This document shows, one piece after another, positions 1 to 10,826 of a stretch of 64,000 bases of DNA (position 1 is its first letter; each line of letters opens with the position of its first letter). The notes below the pieces were generated by a model, which saw only the letters and a list, made by a program, of their open reading frames with translations, searched no databases and was not told where the DNA came from. The translations under genes were made by a program, and so were the position numbers. The DNA comes from Ophioderma brevispina (Eukaryota > Echinodermata > Ophiuroidea > Amphilepidida > Ophiodermatidae). The DNA lies in NCBI GenBank assembly GCA_023653785.1, contig JAMKCH010014223.1:1-64000 (forward strand). Direction: 5' to 3'.

Positions 1-93
1 GAGCAGTTAAGGTTAGGGTTATACATGATATTCCGCAATGCTAGCCGCCATGATGACCGTTGTGTATATACCGATTCGCTAGTTGTGTGTGTC

Positions 94-96
<3 letters not shown>

Positions 97-139
<43 letters not shown>
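97..139. repeat. (TA)n microsatellite
   Basis: An uninterrupted alternating TA tract of about 21 dinucleotides, preceded by a short GTGTGT run. It is a simple repeat prone to length change. No gene signal adjoins it. Confidence 0.97.
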
Positions 140-141
<2 letters not shown>

Positions 142-145
<4 letters not shown>

Positions 146-1290
146 TGTCCTGTATATACTAGGTGCCTTTAGATCAAGTCACATTGACCACAGCTAGGAA
201 CGTTCAGAAAATGTTGAAATTTGACCAAATTATAGAATTGTGTTCTTAGACAAGAAAATGTAGTACGGCGGCCCAGAAAGTATTTTCCCACATTGTAATC
301 TGTGTCACAGATTGCATTTGCATTTACATACATTTTATTGTGAAAAGATATTATCTAAATTGGAGTGAACTGCGCGAGAGATTAACATTATCAGTCCCCC
401 ATAGAGAATGTGTGTAAATGAAACTAAATCTCAAATATCTCCGGAAAACAAAGGGGTTCCATGGATGTTTTGGCATCAGAAGGTTCGTTACTTTGTTTTG
501 AATATACGTATCGTAATTAGGTCTGAACCTATAGAACCTAGCGAGAAATTGAACATTTATATTGGGTACTTCGGTGCTCGCAGACATGAAAAGTGAACAC
601 GCAATCGCTACGGCCGCATCCATTTTTCCCACAATGCCTTTCGATATTTTTCCAGTCTTGAGAATTTTCAAACACCGATTTCAATTTACGCCAACTTTTT
701 TTTTTCAATCTTAGAATCAGGATTGCATACTTACCGGACTGCCGTAAAAACATAGTTTGTAATTCATATGAAGGGGTGATCATTATTCTAGATAAGAAAT
801 AGCAATGTTATGCCAAAGCATTGTTTCCTCAAATTGCATAGAAACTATGAATCCTGATAAATTGAGCCTAGGACTCAGTTCTCAGTCAAGGACTGAGATC
901 ACATCCATACACTTCTGGCCTTTTGGGATTCTGATTTCATTCCTAATGGATTTGTACTAATTACTAGAAATATACTCGATTAAAACAAAATCAAGAATCT
1001 AATGCATTTAAAGACACAAAAATGCCAAAGTCTAAGAAATATCAAAATGTTAATTACCGAATTCTGCACATTTGCGAAGCGTGCCAAATTACACTGGGGA
1101 GAGAAATCATTATTTATTTTCGAAAATATAAAATTACAGTTTTAAAGGCACCATCATTAGCAAGAGAAACAACTCCCCCATCACTGCTGAATAGTATCAA
1201 GTATGTTTGTTAACACTTACTGTGCCCAAGTGATCGAGATCTTGATCAAAACATGTGGCAGGTATTATAAAATGCTGCCTTTGTGTACAT
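142..1290. other. Non-coding stretch, no feature recognised
   Basis: Unique-looking AT-rich sequence. Overlapping open frames of 62-106 codons on both strands (351-783) show no domain, no signal peptide and no splice-site framing, so I do not call them genes. No RNA gene was seen. Confidence 0.6.
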
Positions 1291-1296
1291 AAGAGG

Positions 1297-1336
1297 TGTT
1301 AAAGGTGCAATGAGAGATTTCAAATAACAGGTGTCC
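1297..1336 (-). mobile_element. Terminal fragment of a TTAA MITE (7510 family)
   Basis: TTAA followed by AGGTGCAATGAGAGATTTC and then an ACAGGTGTCC block matches, on the opposite strand, the right end of the intact element at 7510-7857, including the GTGTCC block about 25 bases inside. Similarity stops at 1336, where a second TTAA-AGTGACAGGAGATTT motif begins and may be the end of another copy. Only an end remains, so this is a relic or a junction of two insertions. Confidence 0.6.
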
Positions 1337-1379
1337 TTAAAGTGACAGGAGATTTTTTTAGGATACATATTTCTCTCAA

Positions 1380-2930
1380 ATTTCACTAGATCGGTTGTAG
1401 ACCACCTACCGGGAACGTTTCAAAGGTTTATTGGACAAACAGGTACAAAAGAAAAACGCAAACCTTGTTTTGAACTTGCCTGCTATCGTAATTGTTCCCC
1501 ATAGAAAACCATGCTTTGAATTTCTGTCATGCACGACAGAAAATACTAAATCATCATTTTATTACATATATTCAGCTTATTCACTTCAGGTGTGATCTAA
1601 TACATAAATGGTAAGCATTCCAAATATGCAAAAACGGGATTCAAACACCAACTTGGGGACGCTTCTTTCTGGAAATGTCCTCATGTCTCTTAAGGAAGTT
1701 AAAAAGTGTGAAATTCTCTATTTTGGGCACTGGTGTACGCTTTCCTTCCTTCCACCAATATATCCCCTTTTAGGATTAAACTGAGAATTGGTTCCTTGAG
1801 ACTTGATACAAAAAATTGAAATTTGTAATTTCCTATAGGGCCTCTTGCACGGGAAGTAAATTATATTGATGTACTTTGTTTGCCCCCAGATCATCCAAGG
1901 ATGCTAAGAATACAATGCACTGCACCTGGTTTCCCTGAACATTTTAACTATTGTCTACAGATGATGTCCTTCTGTATTCTCTGCAATTCTTGGGTTGTTC
2001 CCTGTATGCAGGTCTGGCCAGATAAACCTATTGCCCTGCCGTGCAAGCGCCCTATAGGAGCAACAAAAATCAGCCTATGTTTTTTTCTATATAATATAGG
2101 CGCCCTAGGCATACAAAATTTGCCATTTTGCTTTCATTTTAAGTTATTTCTGTACCAAATAACCAGGTCGGGAATCTATGTAGTCCCCATAATTGGGACT
2201 TCACATGATGTTTCTTTAAGAGTATGCTTTAAACAGTCTGTATGTTGAAGTCCCCTAAAACTTATGTGTATCGCTATGAAATTTTTGTGTCGCGTTCCAC
2301 TTTCGACCACTACAACTAACATGTCACCATCCAATTTTGAATTAAGATTTTTTTATGCATTGTACAAAAAAATATGGAGGAGTCATCTACATATGAAATC
2401 ACTACTACGCAGACAAATATGGATGACATAAATCTCACCGTTGCACCTTTGATGAATTCAGAATTCTGATATCTTCACAAATGACAATGATCAATCGCAG
2501 TTTATTCACACTCCCGATTCCACTGAGGCTGCGAATTCATAAGCTATAAGGTGTGAGCAAATACAAAATTCCTCCAAACATATCTGAATGTTCCATGCTA
2601 CCGAGTTTGACCTTGACTAATCACTGAAAGCAGACTATTTCTCACTAACAGTACAGACGCCATCAATGGAAATTAAATTTGCAATAAACATTAAAACAGG
2701 ACCTAACAAGGAAAAAGTAAGCCCACCAACTGTCAAATATTACACACAGCCTGTCCTCATCAGCGAACTGGATTTCACAGGCTCGTACCCAGTATTCTAT
2801 CACAATTTGTTGCGGTGGTCAGTGGCGGGGTGGGGGGTCCTTTCCCGTGGATTAGGATTTTCTGCACACAACGCCAATTTAAACAGTAAAAACAAAACAG
2901 TAGGCCTATACTGTACTACTAACAAACTTT
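1380..2930. other. Non-coding stretch, no feature recognised
   Basis: AT-rich DNA without recognisable repeats or exons. The longest frame (1880-2248, +, 122 codons) is rich in Cys, Phe and Pro without domain order and has no splice context, so I treat it as chance. Confidence 0.6.
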
Positions 2931-2934
2931 TAAT

Positions 2935-3738
2935 AGGTTTAATTCCATTTTGTCTAATTCCCATTTGTCTAATCGCCATTTGGTCTAACTTCAATTGATC
3001 TAAACCCATATTGTCTAATAACCAATTTGTCTAATAACATTAAAGACACATCAGTGATTTATCAGAAAGGGTCCAAACTATGTGAAATTTGCAGGAATAG
3101 CTCTACAATTGAAGGATAAGTCTATATGGTTTTGCCCATAAGTGACTTTTTTCGCACTGGCAGAATTCCAAAGTTAAAGGAAGAAAACGTCAAATTCCAA
3201 GATACGGATTTCCATTCAATGTACACGTGTTGTAGTAAGTGTCTGTAACGACAGTAATGACTAAAATCTAAGATTTTGTCTATATTAGGTGGCTTCGGGC
3301 GGTATCATTTGCAGGGTATGTTAGGATACTCTATTGTTACAGTACATGCAAAAATCTGATTTTTTATGAATTTTTTTCGATTTTCTGATTTAGCAAATCA
3401 CTGATATGTCTTTAAGGTCTAACATCATTATCTACACCCAAATGTTCTAATGCCCATCTTGTCTAAGGCCCATCTTGTCTAAATGCCCTTTCGTCTCTAT
3501 CCCCTTGGGTCTGAATAACCAACCACAAACACTATTTGTCTAATTCCCAATTGGGTCTAATCTCCATCTTGTCTAATTTCCCAATTTTTCTAATATCCAT
3601 TGGTCTAATACCCAATGGTCTAATATCCATTGGTCTAATATCCATTGGTCTAATACCTTGGGCTAATATCCATTTGGTCTATTGATTTGGTCTAATGGCC
3701 ACCTGGTTCAATATCTAGTTGGTCTAATACCACCCATT
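2935..3738 (+). repeat. GTCTAAT minisatellite, forward-oriented part
   Basis: Degenerate tandem units of about 16-18 bases on the pattern CCATTTGGTCTAATA, most regular from 3535 to 3735. The array is split by a MITE at 3040-3415 that clearly landed inside it, because units continue on both sides. Near 3740 the array changes strand. There is no coding potential; the 69- and 110-codon frames here are by-products of the repeat. Confidence 0.93.
3040..3415. mobile_element. TTAA-flanked MITE (368-bp core)
   Basis: The core runs 3044-3411. TTAA sits on both sides (3040-3043 and 3412-3415), as expected for a target duplication. The ends are inverted repeats: AGACACATCAGTGATTT on the left and AGACATATCAGTGATTT as reverse complement of the right, one mismatch in 17. 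It has no coding capacity and so would depend on a transposase elsewhere. TTAA targeting is typical of piggyBac and Kolobok DNA transposons; the AG start leans to Kolobok, which is inference. It interrupts the GTCTAAT minisatellite and is therefore younger than that array. Confidence 0.9.
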
Positions 3739-3744
3739 TTTGAC

Positions 3745-4105
3745 CAAATTGACTTAGACATGGAGGTATTAGACCAAATTGAATATTATACCAAATGGAT
3801 ATGGGTATTAGACCAAATGGTATAGACCAGATGGATATATAACCAGAATGGATATTAGATCAAATGATATTCGACCAATGGTATTAACTCAATGGATATT
3901 AGACAAAATGAATATTAGACCAGATGTTATTATACCCCAATTGGATTAGAACCAATCGGTTATAGACGATATGGAATATTACGATATCAGAGTATACCAG
4001 ATGACTATGAGACTACATGGCTATAGAATAAATGGTTATTAGCCTAAAGGTTTATTAGACTAAATGGTATTAGACATTGGGATTAGACCAATGGCAAGTT
4101 ACCCT
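3745..4105 (-). repeat. GTCTAAT minisatellite, inverted part
   Basis: The same unit as at 2935-3738 but on the opposite strand, reading TATTAGACCAAATGG. With the forward part it can form a long imperfect hairpin centred near 3740. Units are more diverged towards 4100. Confidence 0.92.
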
Positions 4106-4930
4106 TTAATATATGCTCCTCCCCCAAAAAAAGACCAACACCCCCCCCCCCCTTGGCGTTTTTCAAAATTGTAACTTTTATAGTGGTGTGCGGGGCGAAG
4201 CGCCGAACTTGAGGTTATTGTGACTGAATATTTTGGCGAAAGTAGGCCTAGGGTTCTTCGGAACTGAATTTTTTGGCCAATTTATGTCATATTGGACTTG
4301 GGGACTGAATTTTGGGACAAATTTAAGGTGAGGATCTGAACTGGCAAAGATTCCCAAAATTGTAGCTATGGAACAGGGGCGGATCCAGGCCAGGATGTGA
4401 AAAACGTCAAAGTAGCCAAAGGGGGGCTGAAATGCTAAAGTTGTCAAATGGGGTGATTTTTTGCAACGTTTTGCTGCAATTAACCGGGAGGCGCGCGCTC
4501 CCCCTCCTCTCCCTCCCGCTAGATCCTCGCCTGATGGAGCTAAAACTTGTGAGTTTAGTGGCAAAGTAGCCTAATTACTGAAACATATTGACAGGGGGTC
4601 TAAAGAAGCTTAAAGAACTCAGAGCGCGAACTGGGGTCTGAAATGTACCGCGTTTCCGCCAGTTTAGTCCCCCTCCCAAGATGCCAAACCACAAGTGTGT
4701 TGAAAAGTGGCCAGAATGGCTCAAAATGCATTTTAGTTTTTTTACAGTTAGTGTTATCTCGGCTAATAGAGCTTCTGGGGCTTCTCCCCCCAACCTCCAC
4801 CAAAATCTCCCAAAGCATGTTTTGCCGGCTTTTTGCAATAGTCCATCAAGCCCCAGAGTCATCCATGTTAGCCCCCTTTTCTTCAAATCCTCCCCCTCCA
4901 TTACTCAAAAGATGTCAATAAATACTGTAC
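4106..4930. other. Low-complexity and repeat-like stretch
   Basis: A poly(C) run lies at 4141-4152. CAGGGGCGGATCCAGG at 4374-4389 resembles one end of a hAT-type MITE; I could not find its partner end. Frames at 4178-4564 (-) and 4575-4938 (both strands) are rich in Pro and Ser and overlap each other, which is typical of C-rich repeats rather than genes. Confidence 0.5.
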
Positions 4931-5400
4931 AATCTTAAAAATACGGGGTCAAAATAACCCTAAAGGGCCCAATTTTTGAACCAGTAGGCCACTGTCCAAT
5001 TATGCACCGACTAAAAAGGGTCAAAATTGACCCCACTTTATCTGGTCAAAAATATGAACCCAAATAGTGGTTAAAATATAAAAATAACCCCGTTGGGTGT
5101 TTAAAAATGACTATATTGGAGTCATATATTTTTTTGAAAATACCCTTGGGGTAAAAAATGACTATATTTAATTGTCATTTGGTTAAATCGGGATGCAAAA
5201 AATCTTGAAGAAAATAACCCAAATGCAGGTGTGATCTCAACTACGGCTCCTTTGGTCAAAGATGACTATATTTAGGGTCATTGAAATTGACCCCATTTAG
5301 GGGCCATTTCAATATTGTACTAAAACAGAAAATGACCCTAACGTGGTTGATTTTTTAACCATGATAGTGTCAAATAAAAGTGACATTAAAATTGGTTAGA
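4930..5400. repeat. Degenerate GGGTCA / TGACTATATT repeats
   Basis: Recurrent short motifs: GGGTCAAAATTGACCCC (two 7-base arms), AAATGACTATATT three times (near 5107, 5157 and 5258), and several GGGTCA or TGACCC half-sites in both orientations. It looks like a decayed tandem or foldback repeat. The half-sites resemble nuclear-receptor half-sites but their repetition is enough to explain them. Confidence 0.6.
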
Positions 5401-5588
5401 TATTTTGACCACCTTCCTTTTAAGTGTGTAACATTGTCTGACAAGATATCATAGCACAGGTTTAATAGCTCAGTTTAATGGTCCGGTAGGCCTATAGAAG
5501 CTTATAGAGATTGGTGGTTCCAATAACTTTTTGGTATAACTTAAGCTAGATGGGTACAGTAAATCTGCTTCATTTGGTATATTTTCGG

Positions 5589-5851
5589 CAGGCCCGTAAT
5601 CGCAGTGGAACCGCCCCCTCCCCCATTCCAAAAGCCCTCAAACCCTAAAGAGGGCTAAAAAAAGGCCAGCAACCTTTTTGGCGAGTGGAGTGAGCCAAAC
5701 TACGGTTTTTTATCCTTGTTTGTCAAAAAAAAGTTGAAAATTTCGTTAAAAAGGTCCACTTTGGCCAAATTCGCCCCGCCCCCTTGGAGGGGGAAATTTT
5801 GGAGAAAATTGCCCCTCCCCTAAAAAGATCAAGATCCTGGTTATGGGACTG
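5589..5851. mobile_element. hAT-like MITE with exact 8-bp target duplication
   Basis: This 263-bp element starts CAGGCCCGTA and its right end, reverse-complemented, starts CAGTCCCATAACCAGG. It is flanked on both sides by the identical octamer ATTTTCGG (5581-5588 and 5852-5859). An 8-bp duplication and CAG-type ends are hallmarks of the hAT superfamily. Inside it is rich in C and has no reading frame, so it is non-autonomous. The perfect duplication points to a fairly recent insertion compared with other repeats here. Confidence 0.92.
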
Positions 5852-5859
5852 ATTTTCGG

Positions 5860-5965
5860 TGTAGTTGTTCAAACAACACACCCCACGGCCCACACATGAG
5901 ACCCTCCCCCCCCCCCAAACAAGTGTGTGGTGGTGATGGTTGGTGGTGTTGGTGGTGGTAGAAAT
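5860..5965. repeat. Poly(C) and GGT/GAT-rich low-complexity tract
   Basis: A run of ten C at 5910-5919 is followed by a GTGGTGGTGATGG-type purine/T tract to about 5960. Overlapping short frames are by-products. Confidence 0.8.
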
Positions 5966-7250
5966 AATGGTATTGGCGCATGTTCAACCTATATGCGGGT
6001 GATATTGTCACGTCCCATTTCAATTCAAACCCTAAATTATACCCATGTGTGCATTTTCAAGGGTCGTTTTTTTTGTTGCCATTTTTTTTTGTGTCGGAGG
6101 TAGGCAGATTAGTAACAGTAGGCCTATACTTTTAAAAAAATTAATTTAAAATCAAACACTTAAACATAATGCATTCGGTTAGCTTACTGGTATTACAGAA
6201 ATTGGTGAATGTGTGTAGAGAATAAAAAAGAGCACTGAAAACAGTATAGGCCTATCAAGGCTATCTACAAATATCAACCAAATGTTTGCAGTGCCTATGC
6301 TGTAACATTTACAGCTTGTTGTAATCAAAATTGTTATAAAATCAATGTGTAAAAATATACATTGCAATTTGAATGCCGCCAGGGTTTTCCTGTAATATAT
6401 TTACACATTTTTTTTTTCCTGTAAATTTTAGTATAGTCGCATATTGGAAATTCATAATAGTGTAATAATAATGTTAATACTCTTAAAAAAAATTTTAATA
6501 ACAGGCTCCCGCTTTTAAAAACTTGGAGTCATTAATAGGCCTGACAATTTAACTAAAATTTACAATATTTGCTGTATTTTCCAAATACAGCCCCACATTA
6601 TTCTATACAGTATAATGGTGAAAGAAAAGGGCGAAGTGATTACCTTGTTCACTGTAAGGTCATTTTCAGTGAAGATGTTTTAGTTTTGCTCAGTTCTGGG
6701 TTGTATGATAGGAAAAATGAAGTTGTTTATAAAACATCTTTTATTTACACACATCAATGGTATTGGATTGAAGCATCTGTCCAAAGTTTTATGTCTTAGT
6801 TTATGGATATATTTAATATGCAGTTTAGTTAATATTTGGCGTGTAATTTGAGTTACCCGATTTGTTTCATATTTTTAAGATACTGAAGAAACTCTATTGG
6901 GCATTTATCCTTAACATTTTCATTTCTTATACTTTTTGGCGCTATCGGAATAAAAAATGACCGGCGCCTTTTATTAGATACATACCCCACATACAACATT
7001 TGGCCAATTATATATAGGTCGCGGTATATAGTATGAAGTATAGTATTAATTCTCACACACCCCCTCCGTTCCCGTGTTTCCTTCCTTTCCCGGCAATCAG
7101 TGTAGTTCCCGTAATAGTTCACAATTTACTATAACTTTGTAAGCATGGTAAAGGCTAATTTCCCTTTATGTTTGAGTCGCAATCTCTGTTGTGCAACATC
7201 CACGCCGTGATAATGCTCTGCAGCGATAACGTAACGTCATGCAGCAGCGA
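5966..7250. other. Non-coding stretch, no feature recognised
   Basis: AT-rich sequence with homopolymer T runs near 6067, 6085 and 6410 and two TAGGCCTA octamers (6119, 6247). Small frames at 6179-6367, 6569-6799 and 6853-7122 have no recognisable domain. No RNA gene was seen. Confidence 0.6.
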
Positions 7251-7254
7251 CAAA

Positions 7255-7475
7255 TTAATGTGTGATTTTGACCAACTTTCGGTACTTGTCGACGACTCTT
7301 TGTGTGTCGTCGACAACCCTTTGGGTGATGTCTACGACTTTAGAAGATGTCGACAATCTTTTGTGTGATTTCGACAACTTTGTGTGATGTCGACAAACTT
7401 TTGGGCAATGTCGACAACTTGTCGATGTTTAGAAACATGTTTTGGACTACTTTTCACTTAGCTGTCGACACCTAA
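7255..7475. repeat. GTCGAC minisatellite
   Basis: About eight units of 20-30 bases on the pattern GTGTGATGTCGACAACTTT. Six contain an intact GTCGAC, a perfect hexamer palindrome, and two contain one-base variants. Units differ by small indels. The frame at 7168-7368 runs through the array and is not convincing as a gene. Confidence 0.9.
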
Positions 7476-7505
7476 AACACTGAACTACACTTTTAACCCC
7501 ACTTC

Positions 7506-7861
7506 TTAAAGGTGCAACGGGAGATTTTGAGGCACCCAAATATTGTGTAATAATAGTAATTTCATATAGATTAGACACTCAATAGATTTCTTGCCTTGTA
7601 TTTCGCTACAGAAATGTCTTAAAAGAGAGAAAAAAGGCGATTTGGATTTGCTTGTATTTCAATGTAAAACAGGCTGAATTTCGTATTTGCTCCTATACGA
7701 AATTAAAAATTTCACAATTTTTGTACCAAAGAAACATTTCTCAGCTTAATCCTTTCAGATGGTGTTATTTTTTATGGAAAGCTTTACATCAGGGCAAAAA
7801 TCACTATTTTCGATATTTTTATAGGACACCTGATATGTGAAATCTCTTGTTGCACCTTTAA
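7506..7861. mobile_element. TTAA-flanked MITE (348-bp core)
   Basis: The core is 7510-7857 with TTAA on each side (7506-7509, 7858-7861). Left end AGGTGCAACGGGAGATTT; right end reverse-complemented AGGTGCAACAAGAGATTTC. No coding capacity. Partial copies lie at 1297-1336 and 60463-60651. The TTAA target and AGG start suggest a Kolobok-type transposase as mobiliser, by family knowledge only. Confidence 0.92.
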
Positions 7862-7999
7862 GAGTCACTTCACAACACCACTATATCATCAATCATCCAC
7901 CTTCTGCACTCAAATTTAAGACCTTCACCCTACAACATTGACTCAGCGCACAATCTCTCCCATTGTTACATCTGCATCCTTGAGTAGAGGAAGTTTAAT

Positions 8000-8170
8000 T
8001 TGGTCGACCACCGACGCACTAATTTACGGGTGGGTGACCCGATCGTCAACCATGTTTCCCTGTTTACTCCATCAAAATTGAGATTTTGGTATCAGGAGAG
8101 AGTTCATATTTTTCTCATTACCCCAGTGAAATGTAAGGCCCAGGAAGTGTTTTCTTTTGATGTTATGAAC
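8000..8170 (+). repeat. Dispersed repeat, copy 1 (copy 2 at 12110)
   Basis: A block including GGTGACC-CGATC, a GAGATTTTGGTATCAG-type segment, and GTAAGGCCCAGGAA followed by TTTTGATG matches 12110-12260 in the same order with many indels. A weaker match is seen near 57830-57940. The repeat class is unknown. Confidence 0.7.
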
Positions 8171-8669
8171 ATGAAACGTCTCCAAATGTGATCGACCACA
8201 TTATTTAACACACGAACTACCCTATGGGCCAATTTAGTACACTTTTTTGCTTCTAACTTGAAATGACCACTATAGTCTATGAGCCAATTTCTGCGCGGGC
8301 TTTAAAATTCGAGTTTGTTGCACCCATCTGGTGATAAAATTTCCCATCACCGTGAAAGGGGTGTCCTCCTGACTAGGGTTAAGTATGTTTCCGCCCCGAA
8401 AAGCTGCATATTAGCATGTACTAAAATGGCCGCCATTGTTTTACGAAAAAATGGCCATTTGCAATTTCATTGTAGATAGAAATATCAATCCAGGAATAAA
8501 CGAAATGAAGATATCCGTTCCTAAAGTGGGCTTGGAAATATAGGTGTCCAAGATGGCTGCCGCAAGGCGGCATGTTTTGTTAAATGGAACTTAAATTGAC
8601 AAATTGTGCACGGGAATAACAATGTTAGGGGGGGTGAGTCTGCATGTGTTGCCGACAAAATTGTCCATT
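8171..8669. other. Non-coding stretch
   Basis: Contains phrases such as AAAATGGCCGCCATT and AAGATGGCTGCCGC that look repeat-derived, but no partner copy was identified in this window. No gene signal. Confidence 0.5.
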
Positions 8670-8773
8670 TGCCGATACAATTTGAAAAATGTCCGGCTCG
8701 CTGTGCTCGCTCGACAAATATTAGGTTTACGGCGAGCTAGCGAGCCGGAAACGTTTCAAATTGTGTGTCGGCA
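8670..8773. repeat. GC-rich hairpin, about 33-bp arms
   Basis: The left arm starts TGCCGATACAATTTGAAA and ends CCGGCTCGCT at 8702; the right arm is its near-complement (8739-8773). The loop itself has a smaller CTCGC/GCGAG pairing. A further TTGCCGACA at 8650 repeats the arm start. It looks like a small foldback element or a structured extrusion site. Confidence 0.85.
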
Positions 8774-8831
8774 ATGAACAGTTTTACTCGGTGCATAACC
8801 TACCGTTTCCTGTCCGCGTGTATGGATTCTG

Positions 8832-9050
8832 GAGATTTTGGCCCCGAAATCATGCTCCAGGATATATATTTTCAACTCGTCTCATAGGGGCTCTATTCAT
8901 TATTATGTGTGCGCTTAATTCCGTTAATTGTTTTATATTAAAAGTATTACAAAAACGACTTCCTGCTGGCTCGGATTGCGGGGGGCGTGTGTCTGTGGGC
9001 GCTCTTCTATTATAAAGGTCGTTGGGTTCGAATCCTCCACTCCAGTAACA
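8832..9050 (+). mobile_element. tRNA-containing dispersed repeat (SINE-like), copy 1
   Basis: The last third (about 8966-9048) is tRNA-like: GGTCGTTGGGTTCGAATCC is a good B-box and T-arm, and a degenerate A-box region lies before it. The preceding 130 bases, with CTCCAGGATATATATTTTC and AACTCGTCTCATAG, also match the second copy at 41870-42182 (-), so the repeat unit is longer than the tRNA part. A cloverleaf would need several mismatches and the anticodon arm is poor, so I read it as a tRNA-derived short retroelement rather than a working tRNA. Neither end is defined and no target duplication was found. Confidence 0.75.
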
Positions 9051-9194
9051 AAATTTAGTTTATGATTTTATTTGTATTTTAAGAGTTGGCGATTGGAATC
9101 ATAAAAACATCAAGGTTGTGGATTGAATAGAAAAATTTGAATAGCTGCCTTAGAGATAATAAGACTGGTCATGGTCCTGGAGCATATTTCGGTT

Positions 9195-9400
9195 CGGGCC
9201 AGATCTCCGACGTAGCGCGTTGGACTGAGTGTCCTAACCACCCATCTGTCTATTGTGTTCGCCATTGAGTGCTGTATGCATCATTTGTTTGCAGCACTGT
9301 ATACCCAATGGCCTCGTATACAAGGTCGCGGGTTTATTCCGTACATGTTGCTAAGTAGCTTAGGACACTCTCTCAGGGGGACACTCCAATTCTTTACACG
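9195..9400 (+). repeat. Short dispersed repeat family S2, copy 1
   Basis: Blocks GGACTGAGTGTCCTAACCAC, ATTGTGTTCGCCATTGAG, GCATCATTTGTTT, GGCCTCGTATACAAGGTC and GGACACTCTC recur in order at 60791-60988 (-), and partly at 11826-11955 (-). The GTAGCGCGTTGGACTGAG start and GGTCGCGGGTTTATTCC are tRNA-like, so a tRNA-derived SINE is possible but unproven. The 60791 copy is flanked by 17-18-bp direct repeats. Confidence 0.75.
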
Positions 9401-10826
9401 ACAACAAACACGGCAACATATTTTTTTACCGTCGATTCAAAACTCTGAGGAGCGGGGGGGGGACCAATAATCGTTACAAATTGTTTCAAATATACTGTGG
9501 AAAATAATTCATAAACAAATATGTTATTTCAATTACATATTCCCCTACATCTACTCTACTTGACATCAATCCGACAAGTCAACAGTTTGCCGACAGAATT
9601 CTGTAATTGGCAGTTTACCCCCCAACACCCCTCTTTGGGACTAGCCTGTCGAACAACGAATTTTCAAAACACTTTCCATTCCACGTCCCTTTCTTACCGC
9701 CGACACAAATCCTTGGTGTTGCGAGGCCCTAACTGTACCCCAGTCTCGGCTCTGTCTCTGGTTTAGAGCGCACTGGTTAAAAGATAATGCAAACTACAAG
9801 ACGAGTCCTTAAAAGGCCACTCTTTGCCTTATTATTGCACAATTTGTGAAAGGAAACAATTGAGTTTGTAACACTATATTGTACTGAATACTATGCAAGG
9901 CATCAATCATAATGGATCAACCTTTATTGGTGAAACAAAAGGACATTCAGTTTTTCATGTTACTCTTTTACTGACTACTTGGTATTTTTGAGTGAATTGC
10001 AATTGCATGGAACACCAAGCTTCAGGATACCGAAAACTTACACCCCCACTCCCTTTTAGAAGGTAAACTTTATCCGTGCAACGGCCAATCACTATGGTGT
10101 AGTAATATCTTTCATACTTGCTGTACAAAAGTTGTGCCTGTTTACACACATGAATATTATCTGCTTAATGAATAGTTACATGCTTATCAGTGTTAAATAT
10201 ACTACAAAACAATTAATTCTGTACCACAATTGTATTATAATACATTGTAAGTATTATTTTTGGATATAAATTGGCTATAGAAAGTCATTCTACAGGTTTA
10301 ATTTGTAACAAAATTTTGCATCTACCCAACCAATCAGAAAAACTGTTACAATAGCTACCTTTAGGTAGGACCTTGTCATTCATTTAGTGGCAAGCAGGGA
10401 TGTCACTATCACTAGTGTGCAAGTAGGGTAGTATATCACTTAACCAGGCCATGCACTGGAAATTATGAGACGCTGAACTCAACATCCATTTTTATCAGTA
10501 ACAGCTGAGAAATGTAACAATGATGGGCTTGGTACACCACACAATAGAACTGTGTACCACTGCACGAGGGTTTGGTGGTCAATCAGGATTAATCTTCTGC
10601 CTGGCAGACGAAAACTTGAGGACTTTTCAGCTTACCACCCCCAGCCAACCCACTTGTCCACAGAACGTAATTACACAGGGCTCCTGGAATTAACACTTAG
10701 GTAGGGAGTTAGCCCGGATATGGGTTGAAGAGTCAGTGTAATTTTCAGTCGCTATAGCGTTTTCATCACACGTAGAACCCGAGTGAGGGTCTAGCGAGGC
10801 CCAGTAAATTTCCTAGCACGAATGCA
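9401..10826. other. Non-coding stretch, no feature recognised
   Basis: Mixed AT-rich sequence. Frames at 9521-9766 (+) and 9955-10149 (-) lack domains. No repeat or RNA gene was seen by eye. Confidence 0.55.

Noticed and set aside
8966..9048. Functional tRNA gene
   Set aside because: Good T-arm and B-box, but poor anticodon arm and worn acceptor pairing; a diverged second copy with shared flanks fits a dispersed repeat.
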